Shown here one piece after another: positions 52,466 through 61,879 of a stretch of 64,000 nt of DNA; within the stretch, counting starts at the first letter, position 1; each line of letters opens with the position of its first letter. A program made the position numbers and the translations under genes. A model generated the notes under the pieces. It was given only the letters and a program-made list of their open reading frames with translations. It was not told the DNA's origin and did no database searches. Source of the stretch: Dermacoccus abyssi (GTDB lineage: Bacteria; Actinomycetota; Actinomycetes; Actinomycetales; Dermatophilaceae); NCBI RefSeq assembly GCF_034541975.1, contig NZ_JAVYJM010000001.1, one strand, 5' to 3'.

Positions 52466-53317
52466 ATGAACGACGAGAACCGCACGTACCGCGACAAGCC
52501 GGAGGCGCCTCAACCGTTGCCGCTGGCCGTCGTCGACAACCACACGCACCTCGACATCAGCCGTGACGGGGCGCCGACGCCCGACGTTCGCCGCACGATC
52601 GACGAAGCGTTGGCGGTCGGCGTCGACCGCATGGTGCAGGTCGGGTGCGATCTCGACGGAGCGCGCTTCACCGAACGCGTCATCGACGAGCACCCCGAGC
52701 TTCTCGGCGCGGTCGCGCTGCACCCCAACGAGGTGCCGAAGCTCGCCGAGGCGGGCGAGTTGGACGCGGCGTACGTCGAGATCGAGCGCATCGCCCAGCA
52801 CTCCCGGGTGCGCGCGGTGGGGGAGACGGGCCTCGACTACTTCCGCACCGGCCCCGACGGCATCGCCGTGCAGCAGAGCGGTTTCCGCTGGCACATCGCC
52901 CTCGCGAAGAAGCTCGGCAAGGCACTGCAGATCCACGACCGTGACGCGCACGACGACGTCATGCGCATCCTCGCCGAGGACGGCGCGCCGGACGTCACGG
53001 TGCTGCACTGCTTCAGCGGTGACGTCGAGATGGCGCGCGAGTGCGTCGAGCGCGGGTACTACGTCTCGGTGGCGGGCGTCGTCACGTTCAAGAACGCGCG
53101 TGATCTGCGCGACGCCCTGGCCCAGGTGCCGCTCGAGAACCTGCTCGTCGAGACGGATGCTCCGTATCTGACGCCGTCGCCGCACCGCGGCGCGACGAAC
53201 GCCCCCGCGCTCGTGCCCCTCACGGTGCGCGCCCTGGCCGAGGTCAAGAACGTCGACGTCTCGACGCTCTGCGCGGCCCTGAGCGAGAACTCGGAGCGCG
53301 TCTACGGACCGTGGTGA
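52466..53317 (+). CDS. tatD: TatD family metal-dependent hydrolase/nuclease
   Basis: A 283-residue amidohydrolase-fold nuclease of the TatD family, which degrades DNA from 3' ends in a metal-dependent manner. The metal motif is VVDNHTHLDIS near residue 24, with GETGLDYFRTG near 122, QIHDRDAHDDVMRIL near 155, VLHCFSGDVEMARECVERGY and LLVETDAPYLTPSPHRGATN. AGGAGGGG lies 6 bases upstream of the ATG. tatD, rpf, ksgA and ispE occur together in many actinobacteria, as here. Confidence 0.95.
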   Translation: MNDENRTYRDKPEAPQPLPLAVVDNHTHLDISRDGAPTPDVRRTIDEALAVGVDRMVQVGCDLDGARFTERVIDEHPELLGAVALHPNEVPKLAEAGELDAAYVEIERIAQHSRVRAVGETGLDYFRTGPDGIAVQQSGFRWHIALAKKLGKALQIHDRDAHDDVMRILAEDGAPDVTVLHCFSGDVEMARECVERGYYVSVAGVVTFKNARDLRDALAQVPLENLLVETDAPYLTPSPHRGATNAPALVPLTVRALAEVKNVDVSTLCAALSENSERVYGPW

Positions 53318-53372
53318 ACGCCTCGTACCCCGGCAGGTCCGAGTCGCGCGAGGCACCGATAGGAGCCGATGA

Positions 53373-53388
53373 TGTGACGAACGCCACA
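53373..53388 (+). promoter_or_regulatory. CRP-type site upstream of rpf
   Basis: TGTGACGAACGCCACA matches TGTGA-N6-TCACA with one mismatch (C for T). It lies about 250 bases before the rpf start, at a position similar to that of the CRP site before the NlpC/P60 gene. Confidence 0.5.
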
Positions 53389-53444
53389 CGCACGGCTTTT
53401 CGCCTGCGATAGCGCGCGTTTCAGAGTGGCCCCGCCTGCCTCGC

Positions 53445-53460
53445 GTTACATTTTCGTTAC
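53445..53460 (-). promoter_or_regulatory. Candidate MtrA box
   Basis: GTTAC-N6-GTTAC on the plus strand is GTAAC-N6-GTAAC on the minus strand, the direct-repeat motif reported for MtrA of mycobacteria and streptomycetes, a regulator of cell wall genes. No MtrA gene lies in the window, so this is inference from the motif. Confidence 0.45.
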
Positions 53461-53639
53461 CTTGGTTTGATCCGTGCCCGTGCTTTCGGCAAGGTGTATC
53501 GGGTTCGCCCGAGTCTGGATCACCGGACGCGCCGCCCCTCGAAGGGGGCTTCGGCCACGTTCTCATCAGGAACGTCAGCCTTCCCGCTGTTACCGCAGCG
53601 TGCGCGTGCGCCCAGTGCCGGGACCTACGACATCGGAGC

Positions 53640-54536
53640 ATGATGACCAACCTCACCAGCCGCACCACGTCCCGCTCGCTCGCCGCCGTCGCTGCTGTTG
53701 CGGCTGCCTCGACGCTCGCTGCCTGCGGCACGTCCGACTCGAACACGGCGTCCGACGTTCCCACGATCAGCTCGAGCTCGTCGAGCACCTCCTCCTCCTC
53801 CTCCACGCCGTCCCCGAGCACGTCCTCGGCGAAGCCGTCGGAGAGCGCCACGTCCAAGCAGACGCAGGCCACCAAGAACGACTCGAAGCGCGCTTCGCGC
53901 TCGCAGGCCCGCCAGGCCGCCCCGGCTCTCACGTACGTGAACTGGACCCAGGTCGAGACCGTCCCGAACAAGACGGTTTACGTCTACAGCAAGGACATGC
54001 CTAAGGGCACGTCCAAGGTGACGCAGGCCGGCCGCGACGGCGCCGCCACCGTCACGTACCGCTCCGCCAAGAAGGGCGAGCGTGTCGTCTCCTCGAAGTC
54101 GATCGACTCCAAGGTGACCAAGAGCGCCGTGCGCCGCGTCATCACGATCGGCACGGGTCAGGCCCAGACCGCCCAGCCGCAGGCTCAGAAGCAGGTCTCG
54201 CGCTCGCAGGCCCGTCAGGCTGTGACGCAGCAGTCCGCACCGAAGAAGCAGCAGTCCGCACCGAAGAAGCAGCAGTCCGCTGCTCCCGGCGGCAGCTCTC
54301 GCTCCGGCTACTGGAACCGCATCGCCTCGTGCGAATCGGGCAACAACTGGAGCATCAACACCGGTAACGGCTTCTACGGTGGTCTGCAGTTCACGCAGCA
54401 GACGTGGGCCGGCTTCGGCGGTACGGCGTACGCGCCGCGCGCCGACCTCGCCACCCCGGCGCAGCAGATGGCGATCGCCGACAAGGTCCTCGCCGTGCAG
54501 GGCCCCGGCGCTTGGCCGGTCTGCCACAAGCGCTGA
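53640..54536 (+). CDS. rpf: Resuscitation-promoting factor with lipobox and G5-like domain
   Basis: A 298-residue exported muralytic enzyme. Signal sequence with lipobox LAAC near residues 26-29, so it may be a lipoprotein; a Ser/Thr/Pro-rich stalk follows. A G5-like domain (about 95-175) contains NWTQVETVPNKTVYVYSKDM, and a linker carries SRSQARQA repeated and QSAPKKQ repeats. The C-terminal Rpf transglycosylase domain (about 218-298) has WNRIASCESGNNWSINTGNG with the catalytic Glu, then GGLQFTQQTWAGFGG. It cleaves peptidoglycan and promotes growth from dormancy. ATGATG starts are adjacent. Confidence 0.95.
   Translation: MMTNLTSRTTSRSLAAVAAVAAASTLAACGTSDSNTASDVPTISSSSSSTSSSSSTPSPSTSSAKPSESATSKQTQATKNDSKRASRSQARQAAPALTYVNWTQVETVPNKTVYVYSKDMPKGTSKVTQAGRDGAATVTYRSAKKGERVVSSKSIDSKVTKSAVRRVITIGTGQAQTAQPQAQKQVSRSQARQAVTQQSAPKKQQSAPKKQQSAAPGGSSRSGYWNRIASCESGNNWSINTGNGFYGGLQFTQQTWAGFGGTAYAPRADLATPAQQMAIADKVLAVQGPGAWPVCHKR
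54231..54272 (+). repeat. Two exact 21-bp tandem repeats in rpf
   Basis: Units of 21 bp at 54231-54251 and 54252-54272, with a partial third, encode QSAPKKQ repeats in the linker before the Rpf domain. Confidence 0.9.
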
Positions 54537-54555
54537 CCAACAGGTCGTTCGTGAC

Positions 54556-54589
54556 GAAGCGGTCGTCTCCTTCGGGAGGCGGCCGCTTC
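54556..54589 (+). terminator. Terminator after rpf
   Basis: A 15-bp stem (GAAGCGGTCGTCTCC against GGAGGCGGCCGCTTC with G-T pairs) and a TTCG loop lie 20 bases after the rpf stop, separating it from ksgA. Confidence 0.7.
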
Positions 54590-54601
54590 TCGCATGCCCG
54601 A

Positions 54602-54607
54602 TAGGGT
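54602..54607 (+). promoter_or_regulatory. -10 box of ksgA
   Basis: TAGGGT ends 6 bases before the ATG at 54614, fitting the leaderless pattern. Confidence 0.5.
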
Positions 54608-54613
54608 GGGCGC

Positions 54614-55522
54614 ATGGTTGACGACGCCGCGCAGGCTGCACGTACCGAGCCCGGCGAGACGCGGGGGTTGCTGTCGGCCGCTGACATTCGGGCGCTCGCC
54701 GAGCGTCTCGGGGTTCGCCCGACGAAGACGTGGGGGCAGAACTTCGTCATCGACCCGAACACGGTGCGCAAGATCGTGCGCCTCGCCGGGGTGGGGCCGG
54801 GCGACCACGTCGTCGAGGTCGGCCCGGGGCTCGGGTCCTTGACGCTCGCGTTGCTGCCGCAGGTCGCCGGCGTCACGGCCATCGAGGTGGATCCGAACCT
54901 CGCGGCGCAGCTACCCGCCACCGTCGAGACGATCGCGCCGGCCGATGCCGACAAGCTCACCCTCGTCCAAGCCGACGCGCTCACGGTCACGTCGTTGCCG
55001 CACGAGCCGACGGCGCTCGTCGCGAACCTGCCGTACAACGTGTCGGTGCCGGTGGTGCTCAACTTCCTCGAGTTCTTCGCCTCCCTCGAGCGCGTGCTCG
55101 TCATGGTGCAGCTGGAGGTGGCGCAGCGCCTCGCGGCCGAGCCAGGCAGCAAGGTCTACGGTGTCCCGAGCGTCAAGGCGGCTTGGTACGCCGACGTTCG
55201 CCTCGCCGACCGTGTCGGACGCAACGTCTTCTGGCCCGCTCCCAACGTCGACTCCGGTCTCGTCGCGATGGCGCGCCGCGAGCCGCCGACGACGAGCGCG
55301 TCGCGCGAGAGCGTCTTCGCCTGCATCGACGCGGCATTCGCGCAGCGTCGCAAGACGCTGCGGGCGGCGCTGGCGGGGTGGGCCGGCGGTGCCGACAAGG
55401 CCGAGGCGGCGCTCGTCGCGGCCGGCATCGACCCGCGTACCCGCGGTGAACGCCTCGGCATCGAGGAGTTCGCGGCCATCGCCGCAGCGCGAGAGGCCAT
55501 GGGCGACACGCCGCGTGCATAG
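54614..55522 (+). CDS. ksgA: 16S rRNA adenine dimethyltransferase
   Basis: A 302-residue methyltransferase that dimethylates two adjacent adenines near the 3' end of 16S rRNA (A1518 and A1519). The N-terminal KTWGQNFVIDPNTVRKIVRL precedes the SAM motif VVEVGPGLGSLTLALLPQ, with IEVDPN, QADALTV and the catalytic NLPYN near residue 140. Start at 54614 is supported by TAGGGT ending 6 bases upstream. It is usually followed by ispE, as here, with 9 bases between them. Confidence 0.97.
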   Translation: MVDDAAQAARTEPGETRGLLSAADIRALAERLGVRPTKTWGQNFVIDPNTVRKIVRLAGVGPGDHVVEVGPGLGSLTLALLPQVAGVTAIEVDPNLAAQLPATVETIAPADADKLTLVQADALTVTSLPHEPTALVANLPYNVSVPVVLNFLEFFASLERVLVMVQLEVAQRLAAEPGSKVYGVPSVKAAWYADVRLADRVGRNVFWPAPNVDSGLVAMARREPPTTSASRESVFACIDAAFAQRRKTLRAALAGWAGGADKAEAALVAAGIDPRTRGERLGIEEFAAIAAAREAMGDTPRA

Positions 55523-55525
55523 GGT
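55520..55525 (+). promoter_or_regulatory. Possible -10 box of ispE overlapping the ksgA stop
   Basis: TAGGGT includes the ksgA TAG stop and ends 6 bases before the ispE ATG at 55532. The GTGGGGG stretch can also act as a ribosome site, so either cotranscription with ksgA or its own promoter is possible. Confidence 0.4.
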
Positions 55526-55531
55526 GGGGGC

Positions 55532-56458
55532 ATGACCGCTGAGATCGCACGTGCCACCCGGGTCGTCGTTCGGGTTCCCGCCAAGGTGAATCTCGAGCTG
55601 CGGGTCGGTCCGTTGCGCGACGACGGTTTCCACGACCTCGCCACCACGTTCCACGCCGTCGACATCTTCGACGAGGTGACGGTGACGCCGGACGCCGAGT
55701 TCTCCGTCAGCGTCACGGGCGTGGGTGAGGACAAGGTGCCCACCGACGAGACCAACCTCGCCTACCACGCGGCGGCGCTGCTCGCCGAGCGCTTCGACGT
55801 CGAGGAGCGGTGCGCGATCAGTATCGTCAAGGCCATCCCGGTGGCGGGCGGCATGGCCGGCGGTTCGGCCGACGCGGCCGCCACCCTCGTCGCGTGCGAC
55901 ACCCTGTGGGGGCTCGGCCTGCGCCGACACGAGCTCGAGGAGATCGCCGCCGAGCTCGGATCCGACGTGCCGTTCGCCCTCACCGGGGGCACCGCGCTCG
56001 GTACGGGCCGCGGCGAGCAGATCGTCCCGGTGCTCGCCACCGGTACCTTCGAGTGGCTGTTCGCGCTCACGCACGAGGGGCTCTCGACGCCGTCCGTGTA
56101 CGCCGAGTGTGACCGGCTGCGCGAGGGTGAGGACGTGCCCGAGCCGCAGCCGTCCGACGGTTTGCTCGCGAGCCTGCGTTCGGGTGACGTGCACGGCGTT
56201 GCGCTCGCCATGCACAACGACCTCGAGTCGGCCGCGCTGTCGCTCATGCCGTCACTGCGCCCGCTCATGGAGATGGGCCTCGAGATGGGGGCTCTGTGCG
56301 CGCTCGTGTCGGGTTCGGGCCCCACGGTCGCGTTCCTGCTCAAGGATCGGCAGGACGCCGTCGCCCTGCGGCGCGTGCTGGAAGCCGGTGGCCTGGCGGA
56401 CGACTTCGTCCACGCCAGTTCGACGCCCCACGGCGCCCAGGTGCTCGTCGTCGACTGA
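55532..56458 (+). CDS. ispE: 4-diphosphocytidyl-2-C-methyl-D-erythritol kinase
   Basis: A 308-residue GHMP kinase of the MEP isoprenoid pathway that phosphorylates CDP-methylerythritol. It begins VVVRVPAKVNLELRVGPLRD, has the GHMP motif IPVAGGMAGGSADAAATLVA near residue 105 and the C-terminal motif SGSGPTVAFLL. Length is normal. It follows ksgA closely and precedes the ABC-F gene. Polyprenyl phosphates made downstream from this pathway carry the sugars used in wall and exopolysaccharide synthesis. Confidence 0.96.
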   Translation: MTAEIARATRVVVRVPAKVNLELRVGPLRDDGFHDLATTFHAVDIFDEVTVTPDAEFSVSVTGVGEDKVPTDETNLAYHAAALLAERFDVEERCAISIVKAIPVAGGMAGGSADAAATLVACDTLWGLGLRRHELEEIAAELGSDVPFALTGGTALGTGRGEQIVPVLATGTFEWLFALTHEGLSTPSVYAECDRLREGEDVPEPQPSDGLLASLRSGDVHGVALAMHNDLESAALSLMPSLRPLMEMGLEMGALCALVSGSGPTVAFLLKDRQDAVALRRVLEAGGLADDFVHASSTPHGAQVLVVD

Positions 56459-56509
56459 CGCAGGCCCTTAGGTTTGGGCGGCCCGCCGCGGTGGGGGAGA
56501 ATCGCGGCC

Positions 56510-58333
<1,824 letters not shown>

Positions 58334-58353
58334 CGACGGCGCGTGAAGACGAC

Positions 58354-58383
58354 GCCCGGTCGGACCCCACGGTCCGACCGGGC
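58354..58383 (+). terminator. Terminator after the ABC-F gene
   Basis: A 13-bp stem (GCCCGGTCGGACC with GGTCCGACCGGGC), loop CCAC, followed by ATTCTCG. It precedes the TetR gene with its own promoter. Confidence 0.9.
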
Positions 58384-58406
58384 ATTCTCGCGCCTGTGCG
58401 CAAAGG

Positions 58407-58424
58407 TTTTGAACGTGTTCAAAA
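58407..58424. promoter_or_regulatory. Perfect 18-bp palindromic operator before the TetR gene
   Basis: TTTTGAACGTGTTCAAAA is a perfect palindrome ending 5 bases before the -10 box of the TetR gene, overlapping the likely -35 region. It is well placed for autorepression of the TetR/epimerase operon. Confidence 0.75.
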
Positions 58425-58429
58425 AGGCG

Positions 58430-58435
58430 TAGTGT
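58430..58435 (+). promoter_or_regulatory. -10 box of the TetR/epimerase operon
   Basis: TAGTGT ends 7 bases before the ATG at 58443, just downstream of the palindrome. Confidence 0.55.
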
Positions 58436-58442
58436 TTCTCAC

Positions 58443-59108
58443 ATGACGACGAAGTCGGAAGCCACACGGGAGGTGCTCGTCGAAACAGCGCTGCGCCTGT
58501 TCCGTGAACGGGGTTACGAGAAGACGACAATGCGCCTCATCGCCACCGAGGCGGGTGTCTCGCAGGGCAACGCGTACTACTACTTCGACGGCAAGGACGC
58601 CTTCGTCCAGGAGTTGTACCGGCGCATCCAGGTCGAGCACCGGCGCCTCGCGGAGCCGCGCCTGCGCGAAGGGGCGCCGCTGGCGCAGAACCTGCGGGTG
58701 CTGTGGGAGGCGGGCATCGAGGTCAACGCGCCGTACCACGACTTCGGTTCGACGATGCTGCACGTCGCGCTGCGCCCGGGCGCCGGCGTCAGTCCGTTTT
58801 CAGCCGAATCCGCGTCGCCGCGTGACGAGGCCATCGCCCTCGTGCGCCACGTGCTCGCCATCTCCTCGGAGGTGCCGAGGGGGCGGCTCGGCGAGCAGTT
58901 GCCGGTGCTGCTGTGGACGGCCTACCTCGGCGTGGTGCTCCATTGGGCCGTCGACGACTCGCCTGGTCTGCAGCGGACGCAGACCCTCGTCGAGGGCGCG
59001 CCGCCCATCGTGGGCAAGCTGCTGTCACTCGCGCGCTTGCCCTTCGCCCGTGGCGTGACGGGCGACCTCACCGATCTCATCGCCCGGCTGTCGAAGGAGC
59101 AGAAATGA
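58443..59108 (+). CDS. TetR-family regulator
   Basis: A 221-residue repressor-type protein. The N-terminal helix-turn-helix contains TREVLVETALRLFRERGYEK, then TTMRLIATEAGVSQGNAYYY, the TetR recognition helix, and FDGKDAFVQELYRRI. The C-terminal ligand domain (about 65-215) is all-helical and unassigned. A perfect palindrome at 58407-58424 just before its -10 box suggests that it binds its own promoter. It overlaps the next gene by 4 bases, which it probably controls. Confidence 0.9.
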   Translation: MTTKSEATREVLVETALRLFRERGYEKTTMRLIATEAGVSQGNAYYYFDGKDAFVQELYRRIQVEHRRLAEPRLREGAPLAQNLRVLWEAGIEVNAPYHDFGSTMLHVALRPGAGVSPFSAESASPRDEAIALVRHVLAISSEVPRGRLGEQLPVLLWTAYLGVVLHWAVDDSPGLQRTQTLVEGAPPIVGKLLSLARLPFARGVTGDLTDLIARLSKEQK

Positions 59109-60034
59109 ACTCAGGCGTGATTGTCATGGCGGGGGCCTCGGGCTTCATGGGCCGACGGCTGCAGGAGGCGTTCCGGCATGACGGGTTCGAGGTCCGGACG
59201 GTCGGGCGCGGCGCGCAGAACGACGCGCAGTGGGACGACGACCTCGCGCCCGTGCTCGACGGCGCCGACGCGCTGCTCAACCTGGCCGGTCGCTCCGTCA
59301 GCTGCCGGTACACGAAGAAGACGGCCGACGAGATCTTCTCCTCGCGCACGGAGACGACGCGCAGCCTCGGTGAGGCGCTGGCGCGTTGCCCGAACCCGCC
59401 GAGCGTCTGGCTGAACGCCAGCACGGGCACGATCTACCGCGACGCCCGTGACCGGCCGCAGGACGAGGTCGACGGCGAGCTCGGCACGGGATTCTCGGTG
59501 TCGGTGGCCCGCGCCTGGGAGCGTGAACTCTTCGACGCCCCGACGTCCGTGCGCAAGGTGGCGCTGCGAACGTCGATTGTGCTCGGCGCGGACGGCGGTG
59601 CCCTCAGCCCGCTCATCAACCTCGCGCGGCTCGGGTTCAGCGGCCCGCAGGGTGACGGCGACCAAGTGTTCAGCTGGATCCATCTCGACGACGTGTATGG
59701 CGCGGTACGGCACATCATGGCCGACGACCGGATCGCCGGCCCGGTGAATCTGGCCTCGCCGCACCCGGTGAGGAACCGGACGCTGACGGCGGCCGTGCGT
59801 CGTCACTTCGCGGGCCGCCTCCCCGATCGTGGGGTGCCGCTGCCGCGGTGGTCGCTCGAGTTCGGCGGGCGCGTCATCCGCACGGAGCCCGAACTCGTGC
59901 TCAAGAGCCGGTGGGTGGAGCCCGGCGTTCTCACCACGACGCGGTACGAGTTCGCGTTCCCGGGCCTTGATGAGGCGCTCGCCGACATCGCGAAGGAAAC
60001 GCCAAGGGGGCTGTTGCGGGTGCAGCTCGGCTGA
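59105..60034 (+). CDS. SDR family epimerase (TIGR01777 type)
   Basis: A 309-residue NAD(P)-binding protein of the extended SDR group, TIGR01777 (YfcH-like) type. The dinucleotide motif is VIVMAGASGFMGRRLQEAFR at the N-terminus; further blocks are LLNLAGRSVSCRYTKKTADE, WLNASTGTIYRDARDRPQDE and FSWIHLDDVYGAVRHIM, with the C-terminal DUF1731-like ending EFAFPGLDEALADI. The substrate is unknown. ATG overlaps the TetR stop by 4 bases, so it is cotranscribed with the regulator. It is convergent with the YjbR gene. Confidence 0.9.
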   Translation: MNSGVIVMAGASGFMGRRLQEAFRHDGFEVRTVGRGAQNDAQWDDDLAPVLDGADALLNLAGRSVSCRYTKKTADEIFSSRTETTRSLGEALARCPNPPSVWLNASTGTIYRDARDRPQDEVDGELGTGFSVSVARAWERELFDAPTSVRKVALRTSIVLGADGGALSPLINLARLGFSGPQGDGDQVFSWIHLDDVYGAVRHIMADDRIAGPVNLASPHPVRNRTLTAAVRRHFAGRLPDRGVPLPRWSLEFGGRVIRTEPELVLKSRWVEPGVLTTTRYEFAFPGLDEALADIAKETPRGLLRVQLG

Positions 60035-60044
60035 AGTCTTCGCG

Positions 60045-60449
60045 TCAGCGGGCGTCGAGCTGGGCGATGAGCCGCTTGCCGGCCGTCGCGCGGTGGGAGG
60101 AATCGATCAGCTCGTGCACCTCGCTCCAGTCGACCGGGCCGCCGAGGCGACCGCTGAGGTCGTAGGCCAGCCAGCCGCGGGTGCCGAGGTAGGCGGGGAC
60201 GAGGAAGCGGCCGTCGGCGAGGAGGGCGTCGCGCTCGTCGGGGCTGGGCAGGAACGTGATGGCCTGCGCGAGGGCGTCGTCAGGGACGCCGCGGGCGCGG
60301 TCGTCGCGGTGGACGTGGCCGGCCCACCAGCAGAACGTCTTCGTCGTGTAGAAAACGGGCGAACCGTGGGAGGTCTTCTCCTGGGCGCCGGGGAACGAGA
60401 GGCAGATGTCGCGGACGCGGGCGAGGAGGTGCGCGGAGTCGGCGGTCAT
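60045..60449 (-). CDS. YjbR/MmcQ-like protein
   Basis: A 134-residue protein of the MmcQ/YjbR family, with the pattern CLSFPGAQEKTSHGSPVFYT near the N-terminus and LGTRGWLAYDLSG further on. Proteins of this family resemble DNA-binding domains or are uncharacterised. Its start lies 2 bases after the stop of the MarR gene, so the two genes are an operon. No function is assigned. Confidence 0.88.
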   Translation of the reverse strand: MTADSAHLLARVRDICLSFPGAQEKTSHGSPVFYTTKTFCWWAGHVHRDDRARGVPDDALAQAITFLPSPDERDALLADGRFLVPAYLGTRGWLAYDLSGRLGGPVDWSEVHELIDSSHRATAGKRLIAQLDAR

Positions 60450-60451
60450 CG

Positions 60452-60973
60452 TCAGGTCTCGACGGCGGCGAGAAGGGCGCGCAGGGAGTCGGCGAGGTCG
60501 GCGCGGCCCCGTTCGTCCATGCCGGACAGGAGGCGCCGCTCGTGGGCGAGTAGGGCGTCGAAGGCGGCGTCGACGACGGTGAGGCCGTCGGGTGTGAGGC
60601 GCACGAGCACGCCGCGGCGGTCGCTGGGGGAGGGCTCGCGGGCGACGTAGCCGCGCTTCTCGAGGCGGTCGACGCGGTTCGTCATCGTGCCCGAGGTGAC
60701 GAGGGTCTGCTGGACGAGGGCGCCGGGGGAGAGCTGGAAGGGCTCACCGGCGCGGCGCAGCGCGGACATGACGTCGAACTCCCAGCCTTCGAGCTTGTGC
60801 TCGGTGAAGACCGAGGAGCGGGCCTGGTCGAGGCGACGTGCGATGCGGCTGATGCGCGAGAGGACGTCGAGCGGGGTGACATCGAGATCGGGGCGCACCG
60901 TGTTCCAGGCTGTGACGATCGCGTCGACCTCGTCGCCGCGCGTCTCGGGCTGGGGTTCGCGGTGGCCTGTCAT
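60452..60973 (-). CDS. MarR-family regulator
   Basis: A 173-residue winged-helix regulator. The DNA-binding part has GWEFDVMSALRRAGEPFQLS, then LVQQTLVTSGTMTNRVDRLE and KRGYVAREPSPSDRRGVLVR, the MarR wing; dimerization helices flank it. A TAGACT -10 box ends 6 bases before its ATG, and a 13-bp palindrome TCAAGAAACTTGA lies near the -35 region, so autoregulation is likely. The ligand is unknown. The YjbR gene follows in the same operon. Confidence 0.92.
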   Translation of the reverse strand: MTGHREPQPETRGDEVDAIVTAWNTVRPDLDVTPLDVLSRISRIARRLDQARSSVFTEHKLEGWEFDVMSALRRAGEPFQLSPGALVQQTLVTSGTMTNRVDRLEKRGYVAREPSPSDRRGVLVRLTPDGLTVVDAAFDALLAHERRLLSGMDERGRADLADSLRALLAAVET

Positions 60974-60979
60974 GCGTGC

Positions 60980-60985
60980 AGTCTA
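60980..60985 (-). promoter_or_regulatory. -10 box of the MarR gene
   Basis: TAGACT on the minus strand ends 6 bases before the ATG at 60973. Confidence 0.5.
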
Positions 60986-60993
60986 CCGACGCA

Positions 60994-61006
60994 TCAAGAA
61001 ACTTGA
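60994..61006. promoter_or_regulatory. Candidate MarR operator
   Basis: TCAAGAAACTTGA is a 13-bp palindrome (5-bp arms, spacer AAA) lying at about -35 of the MarR promoter. The class of regulator and its position suggest autoregulation. Confidence 0.45.
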
Positions 61007-61049
61007 CGTCGAGAGACTTTGGCCCGGTGCCGGCCGAGCTCGCGCCGGT

Positions 61050-61766
61050 TCAGGCGTCGGCCGACGCGGCGCCGTCCGCACCCTCGTCGAGACGCGTGAC
61101 GAGCGACGAGTTGCCGCGCGGCGGCGCGGTGGCGTCGATGGCCGTGGTCTCGAGGCGCGGGGAGGCTTCGAGGCCGGTGAGGCCGTTCCAGCCGAGGTTG
61201 ACCATGTGCGCGGCGATTTCTTCGGCGGTGAACTCGTGGCCGTGTTCGAGCCACCAGTCGCCGGTGAGGGCGACCATGCCGACTAACATCTGCGCGTAGA
61301 TGGGGGCGAAGCGCTCGTCGATCTCGCGGCGGCGCATGACGCGCGCGAGGTAGGTCTCGATCTGCGTGGCGAGGTCGGACATGAGGCTCGACAGGGGGCC
61401 GGTGGAGTGCCAGGACGGGGCGTCGCGGATGAGGACGCGGAAGCCGTCGGGGCGCGTGCTGATGTAGTGCAGTTCGGCGACGGTGGCGCGTTCGAAGAAC
61501 TCGCGCGGACTCATGTCCTCGGTGATGGCGTCGGCGATGCTTTCGAGCAGGGCGCGGGTCTCGCGGTCGACGACGACGGCGTAGAGGCCCTCCTTGCCGC
61601 CGAAGTGCTCGTAGACGACGGGCTTCGTGACGCCGGCCGCGGCCGCGATCTCCTCGACGGTGGCGTCGGCGACGCCGCGCTCGGCGAAGACGCGTCGCCC
61701 GACGCCGATGAGTTGCTCCCGACGCTCGGTGCCGGTCATGCGGATCTTCGGCCGTGACGTCGTCAT
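61050..61766 (-). CDS. TetR-family regulator
   Basis: A 238-residue TetR regulator. The helix-turn-helix is RREQLIGVGRRVFAERGVAD followed by ATVEEIAAAAGVTKPVVYEH and FGGKEGLYAVVVDRE. The C-terminal domain has the pattern of DUF6 TetR_C types (GDWWLEHGHEFTAEEIAAHM). The tail after residue 205 is low-complexity. CACAAT ends 6 bases before the ATG. The gene is not paired with an obvious target; the tRNA-like gene follows on the other strand. Confidence 0.9.
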   Translation of the reverse strand: MTTSRPKIRMTGTERREQLIGVGRRVFAERGVADATVEEIAAAAGVTKPVVYEHFGGKEGLYAVVVDRETRALLESIADAITEDMSPREFFERATVAELHYISTRPDGFRVLIRDAPSWHSTGPLSSLMSDLATQIETYLARVMRRREIDERFAPIYAQMLVGMVALTGDWWLEHGHEFTAEEIAAHMVNLGWNGLTGLEASPRLETTAIDATAPPRGNSSLVTRLDEGADGAASADA

Positions 61767-61879
61767 TCCCTCATTGTGCCCTGCTCGCAGGCGAGTTCGG
61801 CGCTCGCGGGTCGGGCCGTGCGCCGATGTGCCGCAGGTGCGGGCGGTGAACTACTCTGGGGCGGTCCGTTCGCGGACGT

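Larger units (their letters stand above)
53318..53639 (+). other. Regulatory gap and structured leader before rpf
   Basis: About 320 bases with no supported gene. A CRP-type site lies at 53373, a candidate MtrA box at 53445 and, after it, hairpins GCCCC-TCGAA-GGGGGC near 53530 and CGTTC-TCATCA-GGAACG near 53558. The conserved c-di-AMP riboswitch blocks (GGGGGACCCA and CTCGTAGGC) are not seen here, so if this leader is regulatory it is a different type. Confidence 0.6.

Noticed and set aside
53470..53639. c-di-AMP riboswitch before rpf
   Set aside because: The conserved GGGGGACCCA and CTCGTAGGC blocks that are clear in the NlpC/P60 leader are missing here.
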